From: Alloalcanivorax balearicus MACL04
GTDB lineage: Bacteria > Pseudomonadota > Gammaproteobacteria > Pseudomonadales > Alcanivoracaceae
NCBI RefSeq assembly: GCF_025532145.1
Contig: NZ_ARXS01000005.1
Coordinates: 167,967-231,966, forward strand
Reading direction: 5' to 3'
Length of the DNA: 64,000 nt
This document shows, piece by piece, positions 1 through 8,391 of the stretch. The notes under the pieces are model-generated. The model was not told where the DNA came from and did no database searches. It worked only from the letters and a program-made list of their open reading frames with translations. The translations under genes were made by a program, and so were the position numbers. Every line of letters starts with the position of its first letter. The first letter of the stretch is position 1.

Positions 1-1577
1 TGAGGCAGGAACCCGTCTCGCAACAGACCAAACGCCTCGGTACCAGATGCGGCGCAGCGGACTTCTATGCCCCAGGCTTCCATCAGACTCTGCCAGGCCC
101 TGGTCACCAGTGGGTCGTCGTCGATAACCAGGCAACTCCCGGTCAGCAACGTGAGCCGGTTCAAAGAGGTATTCATCGCATTACCCGAGGCCGCATGACC
201 GGCTTTCAATTGTTTCATAGCCGGCAATGACAACCAGAACCGTGAGCCCCGCCCTTCCTTGGAATCCAGGCCGTAGCCAGCGCCCATTATCTTGGCGCTA
301 CGCGCCACCATCGCCAGCCCCAGGCCATGGCCGGCGCTGTCGATTCCCCAGGAATAGGCATTGCGATAAAACGGCGTGTAAATACTCTTTTGTTCCTCCA
401 GCGCCACACCGATTCCGGTATCCCATACTTCCAGCAGCCAATTCCCCTGTCGGTGGCGTACCGACAGCAGGACACCACCATGGGCGGTATAACGCAGAGC
501 ATTGTGAGTGAGATTGATCAAACAGCGGCGAATCAGGCTGGCGTCGCCCAGAACCACCGCTTCTTTTCGGGCGATGCGGATACGCAGATCCAGGCCACGG
601 CTGTTGGCTTCCTCGCGAAACGTGGTCGCCACATCCTCGACGATGGCGTCCAACAGCACCGGCGTGCGTTGCGCGGTAACCGCGCCAGTTTCCATCTTGG
701 AGAGGTCCAGCAGCGAGTTGAACATCAGATCCACCGAACGCACGCTCTGTTGCAAATCCTGGATCGGATCTTTGAGCGTTTCATCGCGATTGCGATGCGC
801 GATGGCCTGAATCAGAAAGCCCATGGCATGCACCGGTTGGCGCAGGTCATGACTGGCGGTGGTAAGAAACCGGTTCTTGTCCTGCAAGGCTCGTTCCGCT
901 TCTTCCTTGGCCGCACGGAAACGTTTAGCCAAAGCAGCACTGTCCTCTTCCAGTTTCATTTGCTGCAGAAAGAAGCGGTGGGAGGTGATGCCATGGCGAT
1001 ACATGGCCACACCGAACAATACCCCCATCAGCAACACGAAATGCCAATGCTCGGGAACCGTCCAGGGCATCATTAAAACCACCGGCCCCCAGCAACACAG
1101 GAAAAAGCGCAGGAACACACCCCACACCGGCGTCTGGTGAGTGGCGTTGGCGGCGATGGTACCGGCATAGGTAATATGCAGCACGGCGGCAAACTCAAAA
1201 GTCACCTTCCCCGCCGTCAGGAACACCACCAAGGCCAGTCCGAAGCCATGCAGAACGGCGATGCGCTTGACCACCGGCAGCCATTTTTCAAGCACCTTCT
1301 CACTATCAAGGGACGCTCTGTCCGCCAGATAACGCCGACGCAGAACGAACAGCCGCCAGACGCCCAGCAGGTACGCGGCCAACTCCACAAGCAACCAGGA
1401 AATATCCTGCCCCTGAAGATAAAACCAGACGATGAAGGCCATGCCCGCGAACGGCGTTACCGAAGCGCTATAAAACAGCCTGACACGAGTGATATCCAAC
1501 AGGCGGGCGCGGCCGTCAGCACTCAAATCGGCCATGGAAGGTGCCACCACATTCCCTCTGGCAGGCGGGGTGTTCAT
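1..1577 (-). CDS. Hybrid sensor histidine kinase, truncated by the window edge
   Basis: About 525 codons are visible; the C-terminus lies beyond base 1. The start is the ATG at 1577, which overlaps the stop of the upstream response regulator (ATGA), so the two are translationally coupled. Residues ~30-200 hold about six hydrophobic helices. A coiled linker follows, then the H box ASHDLRQP with the phospho-accepting His243, an N box (NLTHNALRYT), a G1 box (DTGIGV) and a G2 box (GHGLGLAM). After the kinase core a receiver domain begins (LVIDDDP), so this is a hybrid kinase. It should autophosphorylate on His243 in response to a membrane or redox signal and pass phosphate to its own receiver and/or the adjacent regulator. 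The signal is unknown. The family call is secure. Confidence 0.9.
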   Translation of the reverse strand, partial: MNTPPARGNVVAPSMADLSADGRARLLDITRVRLFYSASVTPFAGMAFIVWFYLQGQDISWLLVELAAYLLGVWRLFVLRRRYLADRASLDSEKVLEKWLPVVKRIAVLHGFGLALVVFLTAGKVTFEFAAVLHITYAGTIAANATHQTPVWGVFLRFFLCCWGPVVLMMPWTVPEHWHFVLLMGVLFGVAMYRHGITSHRFFLQQMKLEEDSAALAKRFRAAKEEAERALQDKNRFLTTASHDLRQPVHAMGFLIQAIAHRNRDETLKDPIQDLQQSVRSVDLMFNSLLDLSKMETGAVTAQRTPVLLDAIVEDVATTFREEANSRGLDLRIRIARKEAVVLGDASLIRRCLINLTHNALRYTAHGGVLLSVRHRQGNWLLEVWDTGIGVALEEQKSIYTPFYRNAYSWGIDSAGHGLGLAMVARSAKIMGAGYGLDSKEGRGSRFWLSLPAMKQLKAGHAASGNAMNTSLNRLTLLTGSCLVIDDDPLVTRAWQSLMEAWGIEVRCAASGTEAFGLLRDGFLP

Positions 1578-2278
1578 AGCCGCAGGCGTCGCCCGTGCAG
1601 CAACGCGATCGCTTCCACCCGATTACTGGCACCGAGTTTCTGCAGGATGGACGAGACATGCTCCTTGACCGTTTGCTCGGTGACATTGAGCGCCATGGCA
1701 ATCCGTTTATTAGGCAGTCCCTTAAGCATCATCGCCAACACCTCGCCCTGGCGCCGGGTCAATCCCAGATCCGCCGGACTGATCAGCAGCTCCCGACGGG
1801 ACCGGAGTATTGCCGCTGACGCCGGGTCCACATCCGCAAACCAGGTTTTCCCTCGGCGCAACGCCGTCACGGCCCGGGCAAACGTCTCCGGCGATTCATT
1901 CTTATGAATGAAACCGTGAGCGCCGGCGTCCCGTGCCTGGGCATCGATACCAACACCATCATCACCGCTCATGACCAACAGCCGGGTGGCGGGGCAATGA
2001 TCGGATAATGCCTTTACCAGAGGCGGCGCGGCACCATCGGCCAGCCAGAAATCAATAATGACCAGGTTGGGCGCTCCGTTATCGGCGATGAACGCCATAC
2101 AGGCGTCGCCATCCGCGACGCTGTGCACCGAAGGGTAACCGCAGTGTGAGATCAGGTACTCCGCCACACCGCGCACTACCAAAGGGTGGTCATCCACCAC
2201 CAGGGCATACTCGATGTTTCCCTTCCTTTCTTCCGGTTTCCCGTGAAGCCCAGCTTCCTCATTCATTCGCCGTTCCAT
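1574..2278 (-). CDS. LuxR/NarL-family response regulator
   Basis: This is a 234-residue two-component regulator. The N-terminal receiver domain has the acidic pair at residues 29-30, phospho-acceptor Asp76 (VIIDFW), the conserved Ser of LLVMSGDD and Lys of GFIHKN. A C-terminal LuxR helix-turn-helix covers ~172-230 (LTRRQGEVLAMMLKG, then VTEQTVKEHVSSILQKLG). It lies directly upstream of, and overlaps by 4 bp, the hybrid kinase gene, so the pair is almost certainly cognate. A second in-frame ATG at 2266 is an alternative start; the first five residues are not conserved-looking. A perfect 8-bp inverted repeat 26 bp upstream of the start may be its own operator. The target genes cannot be read from the window. 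Confidence 0.9.
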   Translation of the reverse strand: MERRMNEEAGLHGKPEERKGNIEYALVVDDHPLVVRGVAEYLISHCGYPSVHSVADGDACMAFIADNGAPNLVIIDFWLADGAAPPLVKALSDHCPATRLLVMSGDDGVGIDAQARDAGAHGFIHKNESPETFARAVTALRRGKTWFADVDPASAAILRSRRELLISPADLGLTRRQGEVLAMMLKGLPNKRIAMALNVTEQTVKEHVSSILQKLGASNRVEAIALLHGRRLRL

Positions 2279-2586
2279 CCTAGGTCATTGGCGACGGGTG
2301 AAAACCCTACCACGGTAGGGTGGTTCAGACCGGGCACTGGCGATAGCTTTGATTCACTCGGGTGACAACACTCTGAAAGCTGCGCCGGGAACACATCGAT
2401 GGGCGTGTTCCCTTCCCCTCGAGCCATGGCAAAGCAACCCAGCGTTATTGTCCCCATTTTACGACACCCGGCGTCGGAATCGGTACGGGTTCTCTGCGTC
2501 GGTGCAATATTTTTGCCCGTTGTCTGGAGGGCATGCCCATTCCGGACCTCGTCAATGAACAACGGTTAACAGTACGGAGACCGACA
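2279..2586. other. Intergenic region with divergent promoters
   Basis: This is a 308-bp gap between the minus-strand response regulator and the plus-strand small secreted protein. Apart from the palindrome at 2304-2321 and a GGAG ribosome-binding sequence near 2577, nothing convincing is seen. Open frames that cross it have no plausible ribosome site or recognisable protein and look like noise. Confidence 0.5.
2304..2321. promoter_or_regulatory. Palindromic operator candidate upstream of the response regulator
   Basis: The sequence is a perfect inverted repeat ACCCTACC-AC-GGTAGGGT (8-bp arms, 2-bp spacer). It sits 26 bp upstream of the response regulator start, in the 308-bp gap before the next gene. 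The size and symmetry suit a dimeric LuxR-type DNA-binding domain, so autoregulation is a fair guess. It could also be a regulator site for the small gene to its right. There is no T-tract, so a terminator is unlikely. Confidence 0.45.
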
Positions 2587-2841
2587 ATGACATTTAAAAC
2601 CCTGATTATCGCCACTTCCGCCGCCTGCGCACTGGCTTTGTCCATGAATGCCCAGGCCGGCTTTCTCGACAAAATGAACGACGCCCTGGACAAGACCTCC
2701 AACGCCATCAACAAGGTGCAGGAAACCTCCGACAAGGCCACCAACACCGTGCAAGGCACGGTGAAGTCCGTTCAGGACACCGGACAGGCGGTCCAGGACA
2801 CCAAGGATGACATGACTTCCATCGGCAAGAACGACGACTGA
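2587..2841 (+). CDS. Small secreted helical protein of unknown function
   Basis: The product has 84 residues. The start is the ATG at 2587, preceded by GGAG; a longer frame from 2533 would bury the signal peptide. Residues 1-23 form a classical Sec signal peptide ending in AQA|G. The mature ~60 residues are polar and rich in Lys, Asp, Thr, Gln and Val, with repeated KV/SV-Q-x-T-x-x-x heptad-like units. They should form an amphipathic helix or coiled coil, like small periplasmic helical proteins. No enzyme motif or metal site is visible. It stands alone, followed 143 bp later by a repeat-containing lipoprotein on the same strand. No function is assigned. Confidence 0.7.
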   Translation: MTFKTLIIATSAACALALSMNAQAGFLDKMNDALDKTSNAINKVQETSDKATNTVQGTVKSVQDTGQAVQDTKDDMTSIGKNDD

Positions 2842-2984
2842 TTGCCAATTCTGACGGATCGCTATTCGACCGACCCTCCCGGGAGCGCCGGATCGGGAAG
2901 CATCGTTTATTACTGTTTCTTTACCTTTCACCCCTGGTCTGACAACAGGGGTGCCCAACGCGATGCATGAACAGGGACGCTGTT

Positions 2985-4010
2985 ATGTTCAAACGTACCT
3001 TCACATTCCTTTTCGTTACGTTGTTTTCCATCACTCTGGCCGCCTGCGGTGGCGGTGGCGGAAGTAGCGGCGGCAATAATAGCGGCGGCGGCGACAACGG
3101 CGGGGGAGATGGTGACGGCGGTGGTGATGGCGGCGCCAGCACATACCACTACGAATTCCTGCCCGGGACACAGTTCACCGACACGCAAATCATCAATATG
3201 GGCGCCGAAGGTTATGTGTTCCTGGGGCCGATGATTCTGGGTTCCAACGTGGATCAGGGGGGGCTGCTGTTCGGTCGCCACCAGGAAGCCACTTATGAGT
3301 ACCGGATCAATCCGCAACAACCCACGCTGGACCAGTTCGTGGCCGAGGCCAATGCTCAGGGACAAGAGGGTTTTGCCCTGAGTGCTCCTTATATCAGTCT
3401 GTATGGCGACACCACCATTCAAACCGTCTACATGCACCAACAAGGCACTAATGCCACCTACGAAACCAAGGTGACGCCGGGCCTTGCAACCAGCGCCGCG
3501 GCTCTCATTGACGCGGCCAATGAGGAAGGAAAGGACGGTTACCTGCTCCTCGGCCCGATCGCGGACGACAGCGGCAATGCCGGTTACCTCTGGCAACGTG
3601 CCGTCAATGGCACGGCACGTTACAGCTACCGCTCGACGCCAGCCGACTTCGAAGAAACCGAAGAAGAGTTCCTGACCGCCATCTCCGAACAAGGCAATCA
3701 GGGTTACCTCTGGCTTTATCCCTTTGCGTTCGTCAATACCAACGGCGCTGAAGAATTCGCCAACTTCTACATCAAGGATGAAAACAGCCAGGCTACTTTC
3801 AGTTATGAGTTAACGCCGTCGGCGGACACCTATGCGGAAGTGGTGGCGGATGCCAATGCCAAAGGCGCGGACGGCATCTACTTCTTCGGCTTCGTGGCCT
3901 TCGTCAGCAATGATCCGGTCAACGACCCCACCGGCGAGCGACTGCTGTTTGTAACGACCGAAAACTGCTCCGGCAGTCCGCTGTGCGCCTTTCCCACCAA
4001 GGTGCTCTGA
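2985..4010 (+). CDS. Repeat-containing lipoprotein of unknown function
   Basis: The start is taken at the ATG at 2985, which has AGGGA upstream and gives a proper lipoprotein signal with lipobox LAAC (Cys21). The frame opens six codons earlier. A glycine/serine/asparagine/aspartate-rich linker (~22-55) follows the Cys. The rest is four to five related units of about 55-60 residues with a core like (A/D)AN..G..GY..LGP, followed by a turn and a beta-rich segment ending in ATYE/ARYSY/ATFSYE-type strands. The unit near residues 65-110 is the most diverged. It should be an outer-membrane-anchored, periplasmic or surface beta-rich protein. No known family is recognised. Confidence 0.75.
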   Translation: MFKRTFTFLFVTLFSITLAACGGGGGSSGGNNSGGGDNGGGDGDGGGDGGASTYHYEFLPGTQFTDTQIINMGAEGYVFLGPMILGSNVDQGGLLFGRHQEATYEYRINPQQPTLDQFVAEANAQGQEGFALSAPYISLYGDTTIQTVYMHQQGTNATYETKVTPGLATSAAALIDAANEEGKDGYLLLGPIADDSGNAGYLWQRAVNGTARYSYRSTPADFEETEEEFLTAISEQGNQGYLWLYPFAFVNTNGAEEFANFYIKDENSQATFSYELTPSADTYAEVVADANAKGADGIYFFGFVAFVSNDPVNDPTGERLLFVTTENCSGSPLCAFPTKVL

Positions 4011-4036
4011 TTCGTAGTCGTTGAGCACCCCCTCCA

Positions 4037-4105
4037 TTCGCGGCCAAAGCCGCTTCCCACAGTGACTTTGCAGTTCCCGCTGTGGGAAGCGGCCTTGGCC
4101 GCGAA
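4037..4105. repeat. REP/REPIN-like long inverted repeat
   Basis: Two 26-bp arms (4037-4062 and 4080-4105) are inverse complements with one mismatch, separated by 17 bp. The arms contain TTCGCGGCC and TTCCCACAG. The element lies between two convergent genes (the lipoprotein and moeB). A second element of the same kind occurs at 12699-12775, with the same TTCGC start and TCCCACAG end. Such paired palindromes match the known REP/REPIN style of Pseudomonas and relatives, and can also end transcription or shield mRNA ends. Confidence 0.75.
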
Positions 4106-4136
4106 GACAACGCCAATCCATGTCTCCGGAGTCTGA

Positions 4137-4898
4137 TCATCCGTCTTCCCCGGCGACGGGATCGCCGCACACCGGGCAATGCGGGTCCTTGCGCAGTGCC
4201 AATTGCCGCCAGCTCAGAGTACGGCCATCAAAGACGTGAAGTTGCGGAGCCACCGGCGTGCCGGTGAGCAAATGCATGGCCAGCAGTGCCTGCAGGGTGC
4301 CCACGGCACCCACCACCGGTCCCAGAATCCCCGCCTCGCTGCACAGCAAATCCCCTTCGGTACCGTCGCCAAACAAACAGGCGTAGCAGGGGCTGTCGGC
4401 TTGCCGCAGATCGAACGCGGCGATCTGTCCTTCCAGACGAATGGCGGCGCCGCTCACCAGCGGTTTGCGATGACGCACGCAAGCGGCATTGACCGCTTGC
4501 CGGGTAGCGAAGTTGTCGGTGCAATCCAACACCAGATCCACCTCCGACAGTTGTTGATCGAGCCAGGCGGCATCGACACGGACCACCACGGGGGTGACCG
4601 GCACATCGGGATTCAACGAACGCAATTGCGCCGCCAGAGCCAGGGCCTTGTGCTCTCCCACCTGATCGGCGCGGAAAGCCACCTGACGATGCAGGTTGGA
4701 GACTTCCACGCGGTCGTCGTCCACCAGCAACAAACCGCCGACACCGGCGCCGGCCAGATACAGGGCGGCCGGATTGGCCAGACCGCCGCATCCCACCAAC
4801 AGCACCCGGGCGCGACTCAGCGCTTCCTGACCGTCCAGATCGAAGTCCGCCAGCAGCAATTGGCGGCTGTAGCGCATTAACTGGTCGTCGTTGAACAT
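4137..4898 (-). CDS. moeB: Molybdopterin-synthase adenylyltransferase (MoeB/ThiF family)
   Basis: The product has 253 residues, close to the usual ~250. It is an E1-like enzyme that adenylates the C-terminal glycine of MoaD so that sulfur can be loaded for molybdopterin synthesis. Visible features are the nucleotide-binding loop VGCGGLANP (~35-43), the LVDDDRVEVSNLHRQ segment (58-72), the DCTDNF motif (125-130), Cys186 in the LLCSEAG context, and two zinc-binding CxxC pairs (Cys171/174 and Cys241/244). A ThiF role in thiamine synthesis cannot be excluded by sequence alone. The position next to prmC-prfA-hemA is the standard moeB location in Pseudomonas. It supports the molybdenum enzymes encoded at 16-20 kb. 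Confidence 0.93.
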   Translation of the reverse strand: MFNDDQLMRYSRQLLLADFDLDGQEALSRARVLLVGCGGLANPAALYLAGAGVGGLLLVDDDRVEVSNLHRQVAFRADQVGEHKALALAAQLRSLNPDVPVTPVVVRVDAAWLDQQLSEVDLVLDCTDNFATRQAVNAACVRHRKPLVSGAAIRLEGQIAAFDLRQADSPCYACLFGDGTEGDLLCSEAGILGPVVGAVGTLQALLAMHLLTGTPVAPQLHVFDGRTLSWRQLALRKDPHCPVCGDPVAGEDG

Positions 4899-4940
4899 GG
4901 TGTCTCCGCCTATCGTCGGCCCCGGTTAGGGTCAGCGCCG

Positions 4941-5762
4941 TTATCTTTGCCCGAAAGTAACGCGATCCTGTCCTCCCAGATCGCAGAGCGTCTCCACCTC
5001 GCGATACCCTCGCTCCGTCAACAGGGTGCGCACCGCCTCTCCCTGATCATAACCATGCTCCAGCACCAGCCAACCGCCTTCCACAAGGCGCGTTATTGCC
5101 TGATCGGCAAGCACGCGAATATCCGCCAGCCCCCGTTCCGCCGCCACCAGGGCGGTACGCGGTTCATAGCGGACATCCCCTTGCCCCAGATGCGGGTCTT
5201 CGGGATCGACATAAGGCGGGTTGGATACGATCAGCTCAAACGGGCCGGGCAGCGCCTCCAGCCAGGTTCCGCCGACGACCCCAACTTCCGCTCCCAGAGC
5301 CCGGGCATTGTCCTTCGCCACCCGCAGGGCGGCATCGCTGATATCCACCAGCAACACCGACCAGGCCGGCCTTTCCAGCGCCAGAGTAATGCCGATGGCG
5401 CCGGTGCCCGTGCCCAGGTCCACCGCCCGCAACGGCGATTCCGGCAGCCGCTCCAGCACGGCGTCAATGAGGGTTTCAGTGTCCGGGCGCGGGATCAGAG
5501 TATCCGGGGTAACCTTGAACAACCGCCCATAAAACTCCCGCTCGCCGATCAGATAAGCCACCGGCTCACCAGTTTCACGGCGAGCCAGCAATTCCAGGAA
5601 GCGCCGCTGCTGGGATTCGCTCAGGGTCCGTTCCGGCCAAGTGAACAGATAGGTGCGGGATTGGGACAGTACATGGGCCAGCAGACACTCGGCATCCAGC
5701 GCCGCACTGGGCGAGGCCCGCAAACGGGAACGGGCCTCTCGCAACGCCTGGTCGATGCGCAC
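4941..5762 (-). CDS. prmC: Peptide chain release factor N5-glutamine methyltransferase
   Basis: The product has 273 residues, normal for PrmC/HemK. It methylates the glutamine of the GGQ motif in release factors, using S-adenosylmethionine. An N-terminal helical domain (1-70) is followed by the Rossmann methyltransferase domain with DLGTGTGAIG (115-124) and the substrate-glutamine-binding NPPY motif (181-184). The gene starts 3 bp after the prfA stop, so enzyme and substrate are co-translated in one operon. Confidence 0.96.
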   Translation of the reverse strand: MRIDQALREARSRLRASPSAALDAECLLAHVLSQSRTYLFTWPERTLSESQQRRFLELLARRETGEPVAYLIGEREFYGRLFKVTPDTLIPRPDTETLIDAVLERLPESPLRAVDLGTGTGAIGITLALERPAWSVLLVDISDAALRVAKDNARALGAEVGVVGGTWLEALPGPFELIVSNPPYVDPEDPHLGQGDVRYEPRTALVAAERGLADIRVLADQAITRLVEGGWLVLEHGYDQGEAVRTLLTERGYREVETLCDLGGQDRVTFGQR

Positions 5763-5765
5763 CGG

Positions 5766-6863
5766 TTACTCCGCACCACCGGCGCCCGCCAACGCCGCCA
5801 GTTGTTCCGCCTGATGTTCGGCGAGCAGCGCGTCCAGCACTTCGTCCATGTCACCGGCGACGATTTCGTTGAGACGGTACAGGGTCAGGTTGATGCGGTG
5901 ATCGGTGAGGCGGCCCTGGGGGAAATTATAGGTGCGGATACGCTCGGAGCGGTCACCGGACCCCACCAGAGACTTGCGCTGGGCGGCCTGTTCCGCCTGG
6001 GAGGCGCTTTCGCGAGCGTCCAGCAAACGTGCTTTCAGCAGGGACATGGCCTTGGCCTTGTTCTTGTGCTGACTGCGTTCGTCCTGGCATTCCACCACCA
6101 CCCCGGTGGGCAAGTGGGTGATCCGTACCGCCGAGTCGGTAGTGTTGACGTGCTGGCCGCCGGCGCCGGAGGAACGATAAGTGTCGATGCGCAAATCCTC
6201 GTTGCGGATCTCGATATCACCGGCCTCCTCGGCCTCCGCCATCACCGCCACGGTGCAGGCGGAAGTATGGATGCGACCCTGGGATTCGGTGGCGGGGACA
6301 CGTTGCACCCGATGGGCACCGGATTCGAACTTGAGGCGGGAATAAACGCCGTCGCCCATCACCCGTGCGATCACCTCCTTATAACCACCGTGTTCACCCT
6401 CGCTGGCGCTGACCGTTTCCACTTTCCAGCCACGCTGGTCGGCGTAGCGGGAATACATGCGAAACAGATCGCCGGCGAACAGAGCCGCCTCATCACCGCC
6501 GGTGCCGGCACGGATTTCCAGGTAAACCCCGGCATTGTCACGGGGGTCCCTGGGCAGCATCGCCCGTTGCAGGTCGCTTTCCAGTTGCTCCAGACGTGCC
6601 TGCGCCTCGCGCACTTCTTCCTGGCCCATGGCGCGCATTTCCGGGTCGCTGTCCTCGGTGAGCGCACGGGCGGTTTCCAGGTTGTCCTGAGTGGCTCGAT
6701 ACTCCCGGAATCCCCGTACCACCGGTTCCAGCTCCGCGTATTCCTTGGAAAAGGCACGAAAGCGCTTCTGCTCGGCGATGACGTCCGGGTCGGACAGCAG
6801 GCCGCTCAGTTCCTCGAAACGTTCCGTCAATTTCTCGAGCTTGGCGCTCAGCGAAGCTTTCAT
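5766..6863 (-). CDS. prfA: Peptide chain release factor 1
   Basis: The product has 365 residues from the ATG at 6863. The frame stays open 306 bp further upstream, but that part overlaps hemA and is not RF1-like. RF1 recognises UAG and UAA and triggers peptidyl-tRNA hydrolysis. The stop-codon-reading tripeptide PAT is at 190-192 (RVPATESQG), and the catalytic GGQ loop is at 235-237 (GAGGQHVN). The acidic coiled N-terminal domain and basic C-terminus are complete. It sits between hemA (43 bp upstream) and prmC (3 bp downstream), the classical hemA-prfA-prmC operon. Confidence 0.97.
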   Translation of the reverse strand: MKASLSAKLEKLTERFEELSGLLSDPDVIAEQKRFRAFSKEYAELEPVVRGFREYRATQDNLETARALTEDSDPEMRAMGQEEVREAQARLEQLESDLQRAMLPRDPRDNAGVYLEIRAGTGGDEAALFAGDLFRMYSRYADQRGWKVETVSASEGEHGGYKEVIARVMGDGVYSRLKFESGAHRVQRVPATESQGRIHTSACTVAVMAEAEEAGDIEIRNEDLRIDTYRSSGAGGQHVNTTDSAVRITHLPTGVVVECQDERSQHKNKAKAMSLLKARLLDARESASQAEQAAQRKSLVGSGDRSERIRTYNFPQGRLTDHRINLTLYRLNEIVAGDMDEVLDALLAEHQAEQLAALAGAGGAE

Positions 6864-6906
6864 AGAGGTTTCCGATGTTGAAAAAGAGGGATCGGGCGAC
6901 GCGGCG

Positions 6907-8172
6907 TCAGGTCTGATCGGGCTCGTCGCCGAGCAGCAGTTCCCGGGCGGTGCGCAGATCCTCCACACGACCTTCGGCGGCCATCCGCCGCAGTGACACG
7001 CTGGGCTGGTGCAGCCATTTGTTGACCAGATTGTGCTTGAAGCGGCGTAGTACGTCCTCCGGATCGGCGCCGTTCTGCAGCTGCGACAACGCGCGTTCCA
7101 GTTCCTGGTCCGCCAGCACCCCACGCTGTTGTCGATAATCACGCAACACACCGGCGGCACGTTGCTCACGACGCGAACGACGATGACGGTGCACCGCCTC
7201 GCGGATCAGCTCACCGGCCTCGCGCGCGGCTTCCTGACGGGCGCGTACATTTTCCTCGATGGCTTCCTGAAGGTGATCCACCGTATATAAATAGACGTCG
7301 TCCAATTTACCCACTTCCGGCTCGATATCCCGGGGCACGGCAATGTCCACCATGAACATGGGGCGGTGCCGGCGCCGTTTCAGCGCCCGTTCCACCGTGC
7401 CTTTGCCCAGCACCGGCAGTGGCGAAGCGGTGCAGGAAATGACGATGTCCGCGTGCTCCAGCGCCACCGGCAATTCTTCCAGACCGATGGCGCGTCCCGC
7501 CACTTCGGCCGCCAGTTCACTGGCCCGTTCCAATGTCCGGTTGGCAATGACGATCTCCCGCACCTGCTGCTCATGCAGATGCCGGGCCACCAGTTGGATC
7601 ATTTCCCCGGCGCCGATCAACAGTGCCCGGCTCTTCTTCAGGTCGGAGAAAATGTGCCGGGCGAAGGAGACCGCGGCATAGGCCACCGACACCGGATTGG
7701 CGCCAATACCGGTTTCGGTGCGAATACGTTTGGCCACCGAGAAAACGTCCTGGAACACTCGCCCCAGTTCGCTGTTAAGCAGGCCGGCCTCGTGAGCACG
7801 GGCATAGGCCTCACGCATCTGCCCGAGAATCTGGGGTTCCCCCAAAACCAGGGAATCGAGCCCGCCGGCCACGCGCATCATATGTTCCAGCGCCTGCTCG
7901 TCCCGATACTGATAGACCACATCACGCAGACGCTGCGAGGACATGCGCCGGGCACGGGCCAGCCAGTCGCTGAAGTCGGGGATGGGGCCGTCCACCAGGC
8001 AATAAAGTTCGGTGCGATTACAGGTGGACAATAGCGCCGCTTCGCGAACGCCGGGCAGCTCATCGCGCAAGACGGCCAGCACCTGGTCGGCCTGATCCGC
8101 TGAAAACGCCAGTTGCTCGCGCAACTCCACGTCCGCGGTGGTGTGATTGACCCCGACTGCGAAGAGATTCAT
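6907..8172 (-). CDS. hemA: Glutamyl-tRNA reductase
   Basis: The product has 421 residues. It catalyses the NADPH-dependent reduction of glutamyl-tRNA to glutamate-1-semialdehyde, the first committed step of C5 tetrapyrrole synthesis. The N-terminal catalytic domain has GVNHTTA (7-13) and the active-site Cys51 in [11 protein letters not shown]. The NADP-binding domain has [11 protein letters not shown] helical dimerisation domain rich in Arg and Glu ends the protein. It is the first gene of the hemA-prfA-prmC-moeB run on the minus strand. It is divergent from the TPR lipoprotein gene, with a 219-bp shared promoter region and no obvious operator. Confidence 0.97.
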   Translation of the reverse strand: MNLFAVGVNHTTADVELREQLAFSADQADQVLAVLRDELPGVREAALLSTCNRTELYCLVDGPIPDFSDWLARARRMSSQRLRDVVYQYRDEQALEHMMRVAGGLDSLVLGEPQILGQMREAYARAHEAGLLNSELGRVFQDVFSVAKRIRTETGIGANPVSVAYAAVSFARHIFSDLKKSRALLIGAGEMIQLVARHLHEQQVREIVIANRTLERASELAAEVAGRAIGLEELPVALEHADIVISCTASPLPVLGKGTVERALKRRRHRPMFMVDIAVPRDIEPEVGKLDDVYLYTVDHLQEAIEENVRARQEAAREAGELIREAVHRHRRSRREQRAAGVLRDYRQQRGVLADQELERALSQLQNGADPEDVLRRFKHNLVNKWLHQPSVSLRRMAAEGRVEDLRTARELLLGDEPDQT

Positions 8173-8391
8173 AAGAAACGACGACGACCCGGCCTGGGTT
8201 GGCTACACGCGCAAGGGTCACGCATTTTGCGCGAAAGCGCCCGTGGAAACAATGAGAGCCTGTTTATAGTCTATACACCACCACGCCACCAAGCCCAGGA
8301 TCAGCAGCGGGAAACCCGGGGAGAGGCCCCTTGGGTGACGCAAATGTCTGTGCCATGATAGCCGCTCACCCGTGCCGTGACAGCGAGTTCG

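Noticed and set aside
227..1140. Several long plus-strand open frames (up to 249 codons) opposite the histidine kinase
   Set aside because: They are antisense to a clear kinase with all catalytic boxes, have no ribosome sites and give low-complexity or His/Gln-rich proteins.
2263..2562. A 99-codon minus-strand frame upstream of the response regulator
   Set aside because: It overlaps the regulator start and the palindrome and has no protein-like composition.
4947..6881. A 644-codon plus-strand frame opposite prmC and prfA
   Set aside because: It covers two clear minus-strand genes; its length is a consequence of high GC and codon bias.
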